DNA of 64,000 nucleotides from Mesostigma viride (GCA_009746045.1 RPFO01000692.1:321285-385284), one strand, 5' to 3'; shown: positions 42,225 through 53,940, numbered from the stretch's first letter. Made by a program: numbers and translations. The notes: a model not told the origin generated them from the sequence alone.

Positions 42225-45200
42225 TCACTGTGCAAGCGCCAGGGTGAAACCGCAGCCACAAAACACGCGTGATGGCCGGGCCATCGTTCGAACACTTGGC
42301 TCCGATGCCGCCATGTCATCAACACCAGGATGGTGAGTGGCCCCCGCAACCCCTGCAGAGTGGTCTAGTGGGACAAACTGCGGCGTGGTGGCGTTGGCAG
42401 TGGTGCATCGGCCCAACTGGCCATGCTCACCCCACCCCCACACGAAGACCTGCCCGGCGTCTGTAGTGGGAAGGGGAGGAAAACGGCCATGGGCACACAC
42501 ACACACATACAACAAATGCAGTTTAGAATGATGTCAACAAACTGTTAGTTGTCTCACTTAAAATGGCTACTAAAAGCTGCGGACTTAAATGGATGGCGGC
42601 TCGATCGAGGGCATCTCGTTGCGGGCGCTGGCAGCAAAGGCACAGGGTGGGCAGACAACATGCACTGTCATGGCGCATTGCCAATACGTGCGGCAACCCA
42701 CATCATCTACACGGATTCTGGACACACCACGTGGTCCAGGGTACCCAGGGGGCTATCAGCATGCGTGCATCTTGTCTGCCACGATGCACGCACAACTCAT
42801 AACAACTGACATGCATTGCTGCTACGCACACTCGGGATTCATGCGCGCACGCATGGGATGATGTATCGTGTCCCTAGTCTATCGATACTTAGTTAGTCTA
42901 TCGATACTTAGTTAGTCTATCGATACTTAGTTAGTCTATCGATACTTCGTTAGTCTATCGATACTTAGTTAGTCTATCGATACTTAGTTAGTCTATCGAT
43001 ACTTAGTTAGTCTATCGATACTTAGTTAGTCTATCGATACTTAGTTAGTCTATCGATACTTAGTTAGTCTATCAAGTACCGGTAAGCGCCACCGAGTGCT
43101 CCGACCCGGCTGCCACATCGACCACCCGCGCTCCAGGAGGCAGGGCCCCCCGCACGCGCCGCAGAGGAACATCGGGCCGTCCTCCTCCGGTAGACATGCC
43201 TACGGCTTCGCAGGGCGACCCCCTATCGCCATGCAGACCCGTCCCTTGCGTCCCTTGCACACCCTGCATCCCTTGCATTCCCTGCGGCCCTTGCGCGCTG
43301 CTGCCACCCGCACTGCCTGTACCGCCGTCGTCAGCATCATGCCACCGCGTGCCGTAGCCATCGCGCCTCCCAGGGCCACCCTTGCGCTGGCCGCTGACAC
43401 CACTATCGGCCCACTCTTCTGCCCTGTCAATCTCCCGCCCATCACCAACATCGCTGGTCTGTCCCTGATGCCTGTCATTGCCACGACCCTCACCCCCGTG
43501 GTCAGCCTGAACATCGCCCCCATCGCTGCCCCACCCCAGCTGGCCGTGACGGTTATCCCCTGCCGTCCACACCGTGCCGTCCGCTGGTAAACACCGGAGG
43601 CAACCGTGCAGGGGCCAGGCGCCAGGCGTCAGGGCCAGACGTGGTCGTCATGGAGCAGCACAAGGAATGGGGTCATCGGCATTAATGGGTGCAGGCAACG
43701 GCATTAGTGGGTGCAGGCAACGGCATTAGTGGGTGCAGGCAACGAAACGAGGAGCACTGGTCGGAAGGCGACGATCTACAGAGTACACAGAGGCCTGGCG
43801 ATTTCGTAGCCTCGCAAAGCCATAGGGTGGCCTGGCGCAGTGCCATCATGATGCACTTGGCGTGGTTACGGTGCGAGGCAGAAAATTTAATCCAGCGAGG
43901 CAGCGGGCAGACGGGGTGTTAAAAACCATTAAACTACATGATGCTACGACCTACACCCTAAACAACGTTTACACCCGAAACAGTGTGCCACCACCATCCA
44001 CGAGGGATGTCATCCGCCCCCTCCCACATCTTCCATCGAACTCCATGTCTACAAGATTATTGCAGCATGCCGTCACGACCACTCCCCGCGTGTCTTGAAC
44101 CCTGCCACACACAAGGGGTAGAAGATGTTACGGCGGAGAGCCCTGACAGAAGTTCCAATATGGCGCTTGGGGCGGTGTGGACAGTGTGGGACTGTACATA
44201 AATATGGGCAAATGCCCTAACAGAAGAAATTGATCGTTGTCACAGAGGGAGGGTTGCGGCAACAACACCCACCACCCACCGGAGGCGTACTTGATCGTTG
44301 TCACAGAGGGAGGGTTGCGGCAACAACACCCACCACCCACCGGAGACGTACTTGATCGTTGTCACAGAGGGAGGGTTGCGGCAACAACACCCACCACCCA
44401 CCGGAGACGTACTTGATCGTTGTCACAGAGGGAGGGTTGCGGCAACAACACCCACCACCCACCGGAGACGTACTTGATCGTTGTCACAGAGGGAGGGTTG
44501 CGGCAACAACACCCACCACCCACCGGAGACGTACTTGATCGTTGCCACAGAGGGAGGGTTGCGGCAACAACACCCACCACCCACCGGAGACGTACTTGAT
44601 CGTTGTCACAGAGGGAGGGTTGCGGCAACAACACCCACCACCCACCGGAGACGTACTTGATCGTTGTCACAGAGGGAGGGTTGCGGCAACAACACCCACC
44701 ACCCACCGGAGACGTACCTGATCGTTGTCACAGAGGGAGGGTAGCGGCAACAACACCCACCACCCACCGGAGACGTACTTGATCGTTGCCACAGAGGGAG
44801 GGTTGCGGCAACAACACCCACCACCCACCGGAGACGTACTTGATCGTTGTCACAGAGGGAGGGTTGCGGCAACAACACCCACCACCCACCGGAGACGTAC
44901 TTGATCGTTGTCACAGAGGGAGGGTTGCGGCAACAACACCCACCACCCACCGGAGACGTACTTGATCGTTGCCACAGAGGGAGGGTTGCGGCAACAACAC
45001 CCACCACCCACCGGAGACGTACTTGATCGTTGTCACAGAGGGAGGGTTGCGGCAACAACACCCACCACCCACCGGAGACGTACTTGATCGTTGTCACAGA
45101 GGGAGGGTAGCGGCAACAACACCCACCACCCACCGGAGACGTACTTGATCGTTGTCACAGAGGGAGGGTTGCGGCAACAACACCCACCACCCACCGGAGA

Positions 45201-48200
45201 CGTACTTGATCGTTGCCACAGAGGGAGGGTTGCGGCAACAACACCCACCACCCACCGGAGGCGTACTTGATCGTTGCCACAGAGGGAGGGTTGCGGCAAC
45301 AACACCCACCACCCACCGGAGACGTACTTGATCGTTGTCACCGAGGGAGGGTAGCGGCAACAACACCCACCACCCACCGGAGACGTACTTGATCGTTGTC
45401 ACAGAGGGAGGGTTGCGGCAACAACACCCACCACCCACCGGAGACGTACTTGATCGTTGTCACAGAGGGAGGGTTGCGGCAACAACACCCACCACCCACC
45501 GGAGACGTACTTGATCGTTGTCACAGAGGGAGGGTTGCGGCAACAACACCCACCACCCACCGGAGGCGTACTTGATCGTTGTCACAGAGGGAGGGTTGCG
45601 GCAACAACACCCACCACCCACCGGAGACGTACTTGATCGTTGTCACAGAGGGAGGGTAGCGGCAACAACACCCACCACCCACCGGAGACGTACTTGATCG
45701 TTGTCAAAGAGGGAGGGTTGCGGCAACAACACCCACCACCCACCGGCAAGTAGCACGATGTGGCCCCACCCGAGGGCCACAGCGGCCCACGCGCGTGCTG
45801 AGTCGACCCCAGGGAAGGCACTGGGCACCAGCGCATCGGGAGCATAGCCCAGACCACGCCCCCACATCAGCAGCCCTCCCGAGTCTGGTGGTGGTGTTAG
45901 GGGGGGGGGTGTAAGGGGGGGTAAGGGGGGATAAGGGGGGTAAGGGGGGTAAGGGGGGTAAGGGGGGTAAGGGGGTAAGGAGGGGTTAAGGGGGGTAAGG
46001 GGGGTAAGGGGGGTAAGGGGGGTAAGGGGGGTAAGGGGGGTAAGGGGGGTAAGGGGGGTAAGGGGGGTAAGGGGGGTAAGGGGGGTAAGGGGGGTAAGGG
46101 GGGGTAAGGGGGGGTAAGGAGGGGGGGGGAGGGATGGGGGGGCTAGAAGGGTCACATGGGCAGGCTTGGGGACCGTTACTTCAAAAGGAGTGCAATTAGG
46201 CTGTGATGAGTGAGCTCATTCGTGAAACCAGTTGAAGGTATGGCATCTTTGAGCAAGGCACCCATACATGTAAGTTTTCCATGTGAGTAAGAGCAGCTAG
46301 GTGGGGTTTGCCTTGTGAGTCCTTACCTGTGAGAAGAGCGCTCCGCTCCCCCCCCGCGCGCAGCTGCCGTACTCCCACGCCATCCAACGCCGCGATACGC
46401 ACTGGGCAGGCCACCGCGCGGGGACCTGGGTGCTTCCCCCTGCCACTCCTCCCTTCCTTCTTCACGGCAGCAGGGGGGCCACCGGAGCAAGGGCCGTACA
46501 CGCTGCCCTCCGGCCCAGCTGTGCTAGAATCATTTCGGGTAGGACCACCGGTGCCAGCATGACCACCGCTTGGGTCACCACCGCTTGGGTCACCGCGGCA
46601 GGACAACAGAGGAGACCCCGTGCCCCGCACACAGGTCGACTGGCACCCGTCACCCGCCACTGCCCCACCCGTTGCCTCCCTGGCCACAGGGTGTGCATCC
46701 CTTGCTGCCGACGCGTCTCCAGAATCAGCGGTTTTGCGATCCTGGCCACCCCCCCCGCTTGCTCCTCGCTCATCCAAGCCACACCCGCTTGAATTGTTTG
46801 TTGGCTGCTGACAACCGTCGCTTGGCTGCTCCGCGAGGCCACACCCGAGCTGGCCGCGCCGGTTGGTCCCGAACGCAAACACGAGGGGGGCGCCCGTCTG
46901 GGGGTCTGCCATGTGGCGTGCATCATCATCGCCAGCAGTAACACAACATGCGCGGTGACACATCGCATGCCGGACAGACGCGGAAATGTGGGGATGCATG
47001 GATGCGGACAAATACAAGCAAAAGCAGACTGCCATGGACAGCGTACTGTGAATATACTGTGCGATGCAGCGTACACCGATGCAGCGCGTGATGGCTCTAC
47101 GGCTTCACAAGGCAGCCCCTTTCCTTGACGTGTGCATCAACCCAAACCTCTTCTTGACAAATTTAGTATTTTTGCAACACTGCCGGTGGAAGCACTAGGT
47201 AGCGCCTAAAGCTCCAGAAGTGAAACTGAGAATTACTCTCCCTTTGGCTAGAGGGTCAAGGGTATGCGAAAAACACCGAAGTGACGCTTTTAAGCACAAG
47301 CGCTAGCACGTATGCATATATTTCCGAGTCATTCGTTATCAACCGCTAATCCGTGCATCCTCTGAGAAGCTGGTCACAAGGGTGCATCAAATAAAGGCAA
47401 TGTGAATACTTGCACCCTAACGGAGCACCAATGAGAGCCTACCGTGCCCGGTGGGCACTATCAAGGAGACAACCAGCGCAGGCCAGAAATCGGGAGAATC
47501 CGGACCATGACTATACACAACTTGGTGGACACTAAAATAATATGCAAAAACAGTATATAATAAAGGGGTGCAATACAGTATACAATACTGGAACGCATGC
47601 AGTGTTTCAAGAGCTGCTCACCACCTTCATACAGCGCAGATAGTGCCCACTAGCCACGCCTGGCACACATGCAGGCGTGCGTTGGAGCGAGAATGGGGGC
47701 GTGTGTGTGGGGGGTTGATATGACTACAAACTCCCCCACCATTGCGAAATAGCTAGGTGGCTACCGCTAGAGACCCTTCCCCTGGCCAGCATGCAACACG
47801 GTTGGCCATACGCGTAGCATGGCACGGCGAGGGCATCGTGTGTGCGTGACACAGGAAATGGGGAGGGAAATGCCAAGACGGCAGTGTTTCTAGTAAGGGT
47901 TTTTGCTCGCGTCAGCCTGGCTGACTCGCCGCCGTTGGCGGCGCGTCGGACGGCTGACTCGCCGCCGTTGGCGGCGCGTCAGACAGCTGACTCGTTGCCA
48001 ACGGCGGCAAGTTAGCCAATGGAAGCTCAAGTGGGGAATCCGAAAGGGGTTCTCTTGCTACAGGGCCGAACGACCCCTGAGATAAGGTTTGGGGCACATG
48101 TCTAGCTTTTGAGTCAGTCTGACTTGTAAAAGCGCAACGAGAAATGGGTTCGATGCATGATACAAAATTCAGAATAATATGACCTACTTCAACTGTTTTT

Positions 48201-51200
48201 CTGAATTTACTGTTACACTTAATTAGGATGGCATCCACAATGCCACAGCCCAGTACGGCACACACCCACATCAAACTTATTATTTATCAAACTTAAAATA
48301 AAAGACTTTAATGATGAGCTCGTGAACACTAGTGATGTCCCAGCTAGTGGCATGGCAAAACGACCGGCCTGGGGGCTCACCAGCATTGCCGGACTGAGCC
48401 GATGCTGCTGCTACACCACTGGCAGCATTGCTATCATTTCCCCTTTTCCTCTTGCTGCGGTTCAGCTCGTTTGCTGCCTGGCCTACGCCAACAATGGCAC
48501 GCGGACTAGGCGCAGGCGCTTTGGCCATGTCGGCGGCCTGTTTCGGCATTAAAAAAGCTGCGATCCCCCCAGATTTAATTTTCCCCAGTATTCCTTTCGG
48601 CGCCATCCCTTCACCCAAAAACTTCCAACCCCCAGGTCGCTAACTTTTCTAGTTGACTATCAGACTAAACCATTAACGTTGTTAAATGTTTATACAATAT
48701 TTCTGACCCGGGCCGAAATTTCACCTACGCGTATAGTAATGAATGGATCCAACAAATCTAAAGCGTTAATCAACACACCTGGAATCCGATTCAAAGCAAT
48801 CTACAAGGAAAGGATGTTCATCTAAATCAGGCAACCTCGCAAAGCTGCGTCAATCAGCTCATCAATCATATTCCGGAGGATCGACCATTGCCAGTCGTCC
48901 TCGGCTAGGTATTGTGCTACCACTTAGCATTCGTCTCGAACAGTGGTCTAGACTCTAGAAGTCTCGTCACTCTCGCCGCCAAGCAGGCAAGGGCCGGCAG
49001 GTCTGGCACTTGGCATGGTAACGGGCTGTTCAGGAAGGATTCCGCACTGTCTGACGCATAGACTCGGTGCACATGAGTACTGACGCAGGACGTGCTGCCT
49101 AAATTTACGCGTCAGACGACTGACGTGCAGTCAAAATTTACGCGTCAGACGACTGACCCGGGGCCAAAATTTACGCGTCAGCTGTCTGACGTGCGGACGA
49201 AAAAGTCGGACGCGTCAGACACTGACGCGTCAGCGGCTGACGTATACGTCCCGTTACTAGAAACACTGCAAGACGGCCATGCCTACAATGGAGAACAACA
49301 CACTTGTTATCATCAACAAACTTACTATCCTCAAACTTATTTATCCTCAAATTTATTATCCTCAACAAACTTATTATCCTTTTATCCATTAATAATCACG
49401 TAGGCCACGTCACATGGGTACCAATTCAGGGACCTTCGACCCCTACACGGAACGAGATCCGGTAATCCGTTGTCCGATGCCAGGGGTTCATTTTTAATGC
49501 GATGGTCTGTGGCTATAGAGCACTCCCAGGCACTGGCACCCTTGAACCGATGGCATGCAGTATGCCAGCCATGCCCAGCATCCACCAAGTAAGTATGACA
49601 GCCATGCCCAGCATCCACCAAGTAAGTATGACAGCCATGCCCAGCATCCACCAAGTAAGTATGCCAGCCATGCCCAGCATCCACCAAGTAAGTATACCAG
49701 CCATGCCCAGCATCCACCAAGTAAGTATGCCAGCCATGCCCAGCATCCACCAAGTAAGTATGGCAGCCATGCCCAGCATCCACCAAGTAAGTATGCCAGC
49801 CATGCCCAGCATCCACCAAGTAAGTATGCCAGCCATGCCCAGCATCCACCAAGTAAGTATGGCAGCCATGCCCAGCATCCACCAAGTAAGTATGGCATCC
49901 ATGCCCAGCATCCACCAAGTAAGTATGGCAGCCATGCCCAGCATCCACCAAGTAAGTATGCCAGCCATGCCCAGCATCCACCAAGTAAGTATGGCAGCCA
50001 TGCCCAGCATCCACCAAGTAAGTATGACAGCCATGCCCAGCATCCACCAAGTTAGTATGGCATCCATGCCCAGCATCCACCACACCTGTCCCCGCCAACA
50101 GCCCTCATGATAGCGCACCCTCACTCTACAAAAGCCCAAAGTGACCCCAAAGTGACCCCAAAGTGACCCCAAATGGTTCACTTTCGCGGAGCAGAGCATT
50201 CCATCGACCTGAAAGACCGCATAATCCGCGCCATGGCCACCAGCGCGCCTGCCCCCGCGACCAGCGTGTGACAGGTGTGCCTGATCAGCGACTGCGACCG
50301 ACGGGAAGCGACCCATGTACTATGCGGATACTCTAGAGGAACTGTGTCCACCATGCCATGCCCACCCACGTACAAGTACCCCAACGCGCCAGACTGTCCC
50401 ACGACCAGCTATATAGGTACTGTGACCCTACAATAGACCGCGCCGACGATGCCGTGCCCAGCATCAACCAAGCCTGTCCCCGCGAGGAGATGTCCATCCG
50501 AAGCAACCCCACATGCTACCATCCCACGCACCCCAACACAATTACCCTAACACGCGCACCTGTTCCCGCGACCAGTGTGTGCCGCAGGCCGCATGCCACG
50601 CGGGTGGCCACGCAGCGCCCTGCCAGGGAGGCCACGTGCTCTGGCGACGACACAGCGCGCAGGTGGCCCAGCCCTAGCTGCCCGAACTGGTTGTTGCCTG
50701 AAGTGAACACGGTGCCGCCATCTGGCACAATGTTGGCAGCATTCACATGTATGTGTGCGTGCATGTTTGAAATATGTGTGTGCAGGTAAGAGAAGGGAGG
50801 GAGGGAGGGAGGGAGGGAGGGAGGGAGGGAGGGAGGGAGGGAGGGAGGGAGGGAGGGAGGGAGGGAGGGAGGGAGGGAGGGAGGGAGGGAGGGAGGAGGG
50901 AGGGAGGGAGGAGGGAGGGAGGGAGGGAGGGAGGGAGGGAGGGAGGGAGGGAGGGAGGGAGGGAGGAGGGAGGGAGGGAGGGAGGGAGGGAGGGAGGGAG
51001 GGAGGGAGGGAGGGAGGGAGGGAGGGAGGAGGAGGGAGGGAGGGAGGGAGGGAGGGAGGAGGGAGGGAGGGAGGGAGGGAGGAGGGAGGGAGGAGGGAGG
51101 AGGGAGGAGGGAGGGAGGGAGGGAGGGAGGGAGGGAGGGAGGGAGGGAGGGAGGGAGGGAGGGAGGGAGGGAGGGAGGGAGGGAGGGAGGGAGGGAGGGA

Positions 51201-51320
51201 GGGAGGGAGGGAGGGAGGGAGGGAGGGAGGAGGGAGGAGGGAGGGAGGAGGGGGAGGGAGGGAGGAGGAGGGAGGGAGGGAGGGAGGGAGGGAGGGAGGG
51301 AGGGAGAGAGACAGACAGAC

Positions 51321-51397
<77 letters not shown>

Positions 51398-52811
51398 GAG
51401 GGAGAAGAAATAGAGAGCGGAGGGGTGGGTGGGTGGGTGGGTGGGTGGGTGGGTGGGTGGGTGGGTGGGTGGGTGGGTGGTGGGTGGGTGGGTGGGTGGG
51501 TGGGTGGGTGGTGGGTGGTGGGTGGGTGGGTGGGTGGGTGGGTGGGTGGGTGGGTGGGTGGGTGGGTGGGTGGGTGGGTGGGTGGGTGGGTGGGTGGGTG
51601 GAATGAGTAAGTGAGTGAGACTCCGACTCGCTGTGGGATGAGGTAGAGGTTAGGTTGTCAAGGGCGTGAAGGACGTAGCACCTTCCACGGATGCCACTGC
51701 TCCTGCGGGCGCCCACATTTGGGCTTGTGAGCGACTACTTGGAGGGCTTGTGGGTGCCCATGATCCTTCTCGTGTGTAAGTGTTAGAAAGATACACCGCC
51801 ACCCTCATGCACGGATAGAAGGCGCATCACCCCCCTCCTGCATGAACAGAAGACGCATCACCTCTCAGACTTGCAAGCACCATGCCATGTCCACATTCTG
51901 GTCCGGCGCACGGCAGCTGGCTTCATCCCTCCCTCATGCGTGCCACGGTGCACCCACCGGTCACAAAGGCGGTGTGCGCCCACCCCGCTGCCACATGGCG
52001 GACCACGAATGGCGACCGCGACCCACCGATGCCAGCCATCACAATGCGCTGGGGCACAGGGTGCGCCCTGGGAGCTGCGGGGATTGACGCCACCCCAGAG
52101 TTGTCCGCTGGGCGGTGTTTTTCCGCGTGGGCTTGCGGGGAACAAGGACAGATGCCGCCCCCGCACGCGCCCCACCCCCAGACCTCGCCCTCCTCTGTGC
52201 TGGCCAGAGTGCAGGCGGCGCGCCACGATGGGGGCGGTGAGCACCATGGAAAGGTCAGTGGGGGTGGGTGGGTGGTGATATGGGTGTAAGAGGCGCGCTA
52301 CAGTTGTGGGCGGTGGAGGAGGAAGATACAAGGATGCACGTGGAACAAAAATAGACGCAGGATGTGCATTGGTCATATGGCCCATGGCGTCGAAGACGGG
52401 GCCAGCTGCCCCAGGGCGACCCCGTGGGTTTCCATGGAGGATGCCAACGACACCGTTGTTAAGGAAGAGCGAAGCACGACCGGGCTTGAAGAATTCTCCC
52501 TCGGTTCCCAACCCCCCTTACCGCTTTCCCCACAACAAACCATGGACTGCAAAGTCAAAAGATAGGAAGTATACATGACAAAGGAAAGGAGAAACTGAGA
52601 ATAGCGACAACAATGCTATGTTAGCGTTTCCAAATCAGCCCATCCGATTCAAAGGCACTGCACCTGTTATAAGGGCGACGTGACTCCCACCACCGGCAAT
52701 ATCGCGGATCCGAGAGCTAACGAAATAGGGAAGTTCGCTAGGCGAGAGCTGGTCAATGCGCTCCCCTGTCCCAAGTTGGCCGGAAGTGCCGGCACCCCAG
52801 CTCCAAAGCAT
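42225..52811 (-). CDS. RCC1-repeat beta-propeller protein, seven exons, 668 aa
   Basis: Exons (minus): 52811-52664, 52194-51958, 50721-50560, 46905-46327, 45884-45744, 43583-43080, 42460-42225 (TGA). All six introns are GT-AG and phase 1; lengths sum to 669 codons including stop. Each exon opens with a blade strand and closes at the blade end: MLWSWGAGTSGQLGTG...SHVALITG; EVWGWGACGG...WAHTAFVTG; VFTSGNNQFGQLGLG...RHTLVAGTG; VFAFGTNRRGQLGCG...ERSALLTG; LLMWGRGLGY...HIVLLAG; VWTAGDNRHGQLGWG...EHSVALTG; VFVWGWGEHGQLG...FTLALAQ. Seven RCC1 units fit a seven-bladed propeller, as in RCC1, HERC and UVR8 proteins (GEFs, E3 scaffolds, photoreceptors). Exons 4 and 6 carry long Gly-rich inserts (the latter QGPQGMQGMQGVQGTQGTG). 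ATG 52811 is the first after an in-frame TAG at 52845-52847. The specific function is unknown. Confidence 0.85.
42873..43075 (-). repeat. 19-bp minisatellite in RCC1 intron 6, about 10.5 copies
   Basis: Sense-strand unit ATAGACTAACTAAGTATCG. It begins within 5 bp of the exon 6 donor. Each unit contains GACTAAC, a good branch-point match, and AAGTAT, a donor-like motif. Confidence 0.9.
43679..43743. repeat. 22-bp direct repeat, three copies, RCC1 intron 5
   Basis: cattagtgggtgcaggcaac plus gg, three times. Confidence 0.85.
44225..45743 (-). repeat. 61-bp minisatellite in RCC1 intron 5, about 25 copies
   Basis: The sense-strand unit starts at the exon 5 donor: GCCG|GTGGGTGGTGGG, then ttgttgccgcaaccctccct, ctgtgacaacgatcaagtac and gtct. 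Every unit repeats CCG|GTGGGT, so the array is about 25 copies of a sequence that includes the real 5' splice site. Units differ at one or two positions (gtt/gcc, ttg/tag). Confidence 0.95.
45897..46125 (-). repeat. (TTACCCCCC)n array next to the exon 5 acceptor
   Basis: Sense-strand CCCCCCTTAC units of 9-10 bp ending at ccaccaccag|, so the array supplies the poly-pyrimidine tract of intron 4. Confidence 0.9.
46906..47881. other. RCC1 intron 3, acceptor-side part
   Basis: No coding sequence supported. Contains a 49-bp TCAAGG-family copy at 47461-47508 (preceded by TA). Confidence 0.5.
47882..49268. mobile_element. hAT-type DNA transposon, 1387 bp, in RCC1 intron 3
   Basis: Perfect 8-bp target duplication CAAGACGG at 47874-47881 and 49269-49276. 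15-bp terminal inverted repeats CAGTGTTTCTAGTAA. Both ends carry subterminal copies of CTGACGCGTC or GACGCGCCGCC-type motifs (47910-48005 and 49085-49245), the arrangement used by hAT transposases for binding. An 8-bp duplication with CAGTG termini is characteristic of hAT elements. Confidence 0.9.
48381..48606 (-). CDS. ORF within the hAT element, possible first exon
   Basis: Starts MAPKGILGKIKSGGIAAFLM and contains the basic NLS-like NRSKRKRGND before a donor-like AATGCTG|GTGAGC. No BED finger or catalytic residues are visible, and no second exon was found inside the element. It may be the N-terminus of a deleted transposase, or host sequence captured by the element. Confidence 0.45.
49277..49556. 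other. RCC1 intron 3: AT-rich segment and E1-type fragment
   Basis: 49390-49455 resembles the E1 3' UTR (catgggtaccaattcaggga, ccttcgacccctacac). The rest is AT-rich with cttattatcctcaa repeats. Confidence 0.45.
49557..50085. repeat. 33-bp minisatellite in RCC1 intron 3, about 16 copies
   Basis: Plus-strand unit ccagccatgcccagcatcca followed by ccaagtaagtatg. 33 is a multiple of three, so all frames stay open on both strands; the 11-residue-periodic frames are not considered genes. Confidence 0.95.
50100..50310 (-). pseudogene. decayed duplicate of the end of RCC1 exon 3
   Basis: Minus strand encodes SLIRHTCHTLVAGAGALV, parallel to the exon 3 end LRHTLVAGTGARV, and the downstream intron also matches in part. 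The donor is GCAG|GC instead of ACAG|GT, so it is not used in the model. Three copies of caaagtgaccc lie at 50137-50170. Confidence 0.5.
50786..51600. repeat. (GGGA)n, (GA)n and (GGGT)n array in RCC1 intron 2
   Basis: 50786-51304 GGGA units with GGA interruptions, 51305-51410 GACA/GA, 51423-51600 GGGT. On the gene's sense strand this is about 800 bp of poly-pyrimidine and CCCA repeat upstream of the exon 3 acceptor. The very long Pro/Ser and Gly/Arg frames on it are artefacts. Confidence 0.95.
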
Positions 52812-53600
52812 GTTCAATGGCGGGGGCGTAGATTTTGATACCAACTAGGTACGACGGCATATTCTGCGGCCATGGTTCAGGCACCTGACGTACGGCTTCG
52901 ATCCCCTCGGCAGGAGTTGTGAGCATAATATTCAAGCATCGAGTGTTTGCGCACCTCCCCTATAATGCCATCAACGGTACGGAAACATTACTTCTAATAT
53001 ACTATCTATGTAATATCCAGCGCAGGGCCGCATGCAAACAATGTTCGAAGGCTGCAAAACCCTGAGGCTCGCTCAGTTAATACCCAGTAGCTACTGCTTG
53101 TCTTCTTTGGTATTAATTAGCCATGCAGAATTTACGTATGTGTGATAATAAGCTATAGTTGTTGAGTTAGGCGTGCAATCACGATATTGACCTATTGTTT
53201 TGCTCAACGTACAGCCAGAAAAACAATCCATGATGAAGCTTAAGTTCATCATAGCCACATCTTTCACAATCACTGGGTAATCGCCTACACGTACTACACT
53301 GATCGGCACACCGGCTGCTGAACTGGTACGCTTTATCAGGCCTGTTACCGGCCGGTCTATAGCCTCAAGCCTCAGTGGTAGGAAACAGTCGAACAGACCA
53401 TGTTGCCGCCTCAAGCCTCACGTGACTAGGTGACTACCCTATCGCGTATCGTTAACTCCATCATCATTGCAGCGGAAGGTTCGTTGCAATTCATGCTGGC
53501 ATCCGATGACCGATGCGTATCCACTATCCAACTGACAACAGCTACAGCTACAGCTACAGCTGTAGCCAAGCACAATTCTTTCAGAGGTATTTCTTCTTCC
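52812..53600. other. upstream region of the RCC1 gene
   Basis: Presumed promoter and 5' UTR. The minus frame at 53091-53414 (107 aa) shows no recognised domain. Confidence 0.4.
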
Positions 53601-53940
53601 AGGACGGCGCGCCGCGCCAGACTGTGCTGCCCATGTGCGGCGTGGGATTTTCCGGGTAAATGGGTATTTTTTCATTTACCAATAAGAATATCGTTAGGTT
53701 AAGAGGTACAACGTATCGACCAGCTGGTAACCCACTGAGGGTAGTGTGCGGCGTGGGATTCAACTAATGTAACTGTCTAACTAGTCCAGGTACGCGCGTC
53801 GGCGTGAGATACGACTAACTAACTAACGCGCGTTGGAAGCATCGTTCTCAGGCCGTTCGATGTTGAGTTGAGTTGAGTTGTTGTTGTTGTTGTTGTTGTT
53901 GTGGGCTTGTGGCCCACGCCGCACATGGGCAGCAGTTTTT
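53600..53940. repeat. cluster of CCCACGCCGCACATGGGC modules
   Basis: Module at 53626-53646 (inverted), a partial one at 53741-53756 and another at 53911-53935 preceded by (TTG)n at 53877-53901. It is the same family as the fold-back at 15876-16062. It lies directly upstream of the eL41 gene. Confidence 0.65.

Noticed and set aside
44225-45745. CRISPR-like regular array of 61-bp units
   Set aside because: Units are contiguous copies with scattered point differences and no unique spacers; the context is a eukaryotic intron.
49557-50085. 33-bp array as a repetitive-protein gene (11-residue units)
   Set aside because: All frames on both strands are open because 33 is divisible by three; flanking splice-consistent RCC1 exons place it in an intron.
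50547-51716. Very long Pro/Ser-rich (minus) and Gly/Arg/Glu-rich (plus) open frames up to 389 codons
   Set aside because: They are translations of (GGGA)n, (GA)n and (GGGT)n and are open in every frame; they lie inside an RCC1 intron.
53091-53414. 107-codon minus frame upstream of the RCC1 gene as an extra exon
   Set aside because: No RCC1 motif, and the RCC1 model is complete with an in-frame stop upstream of its ATG.
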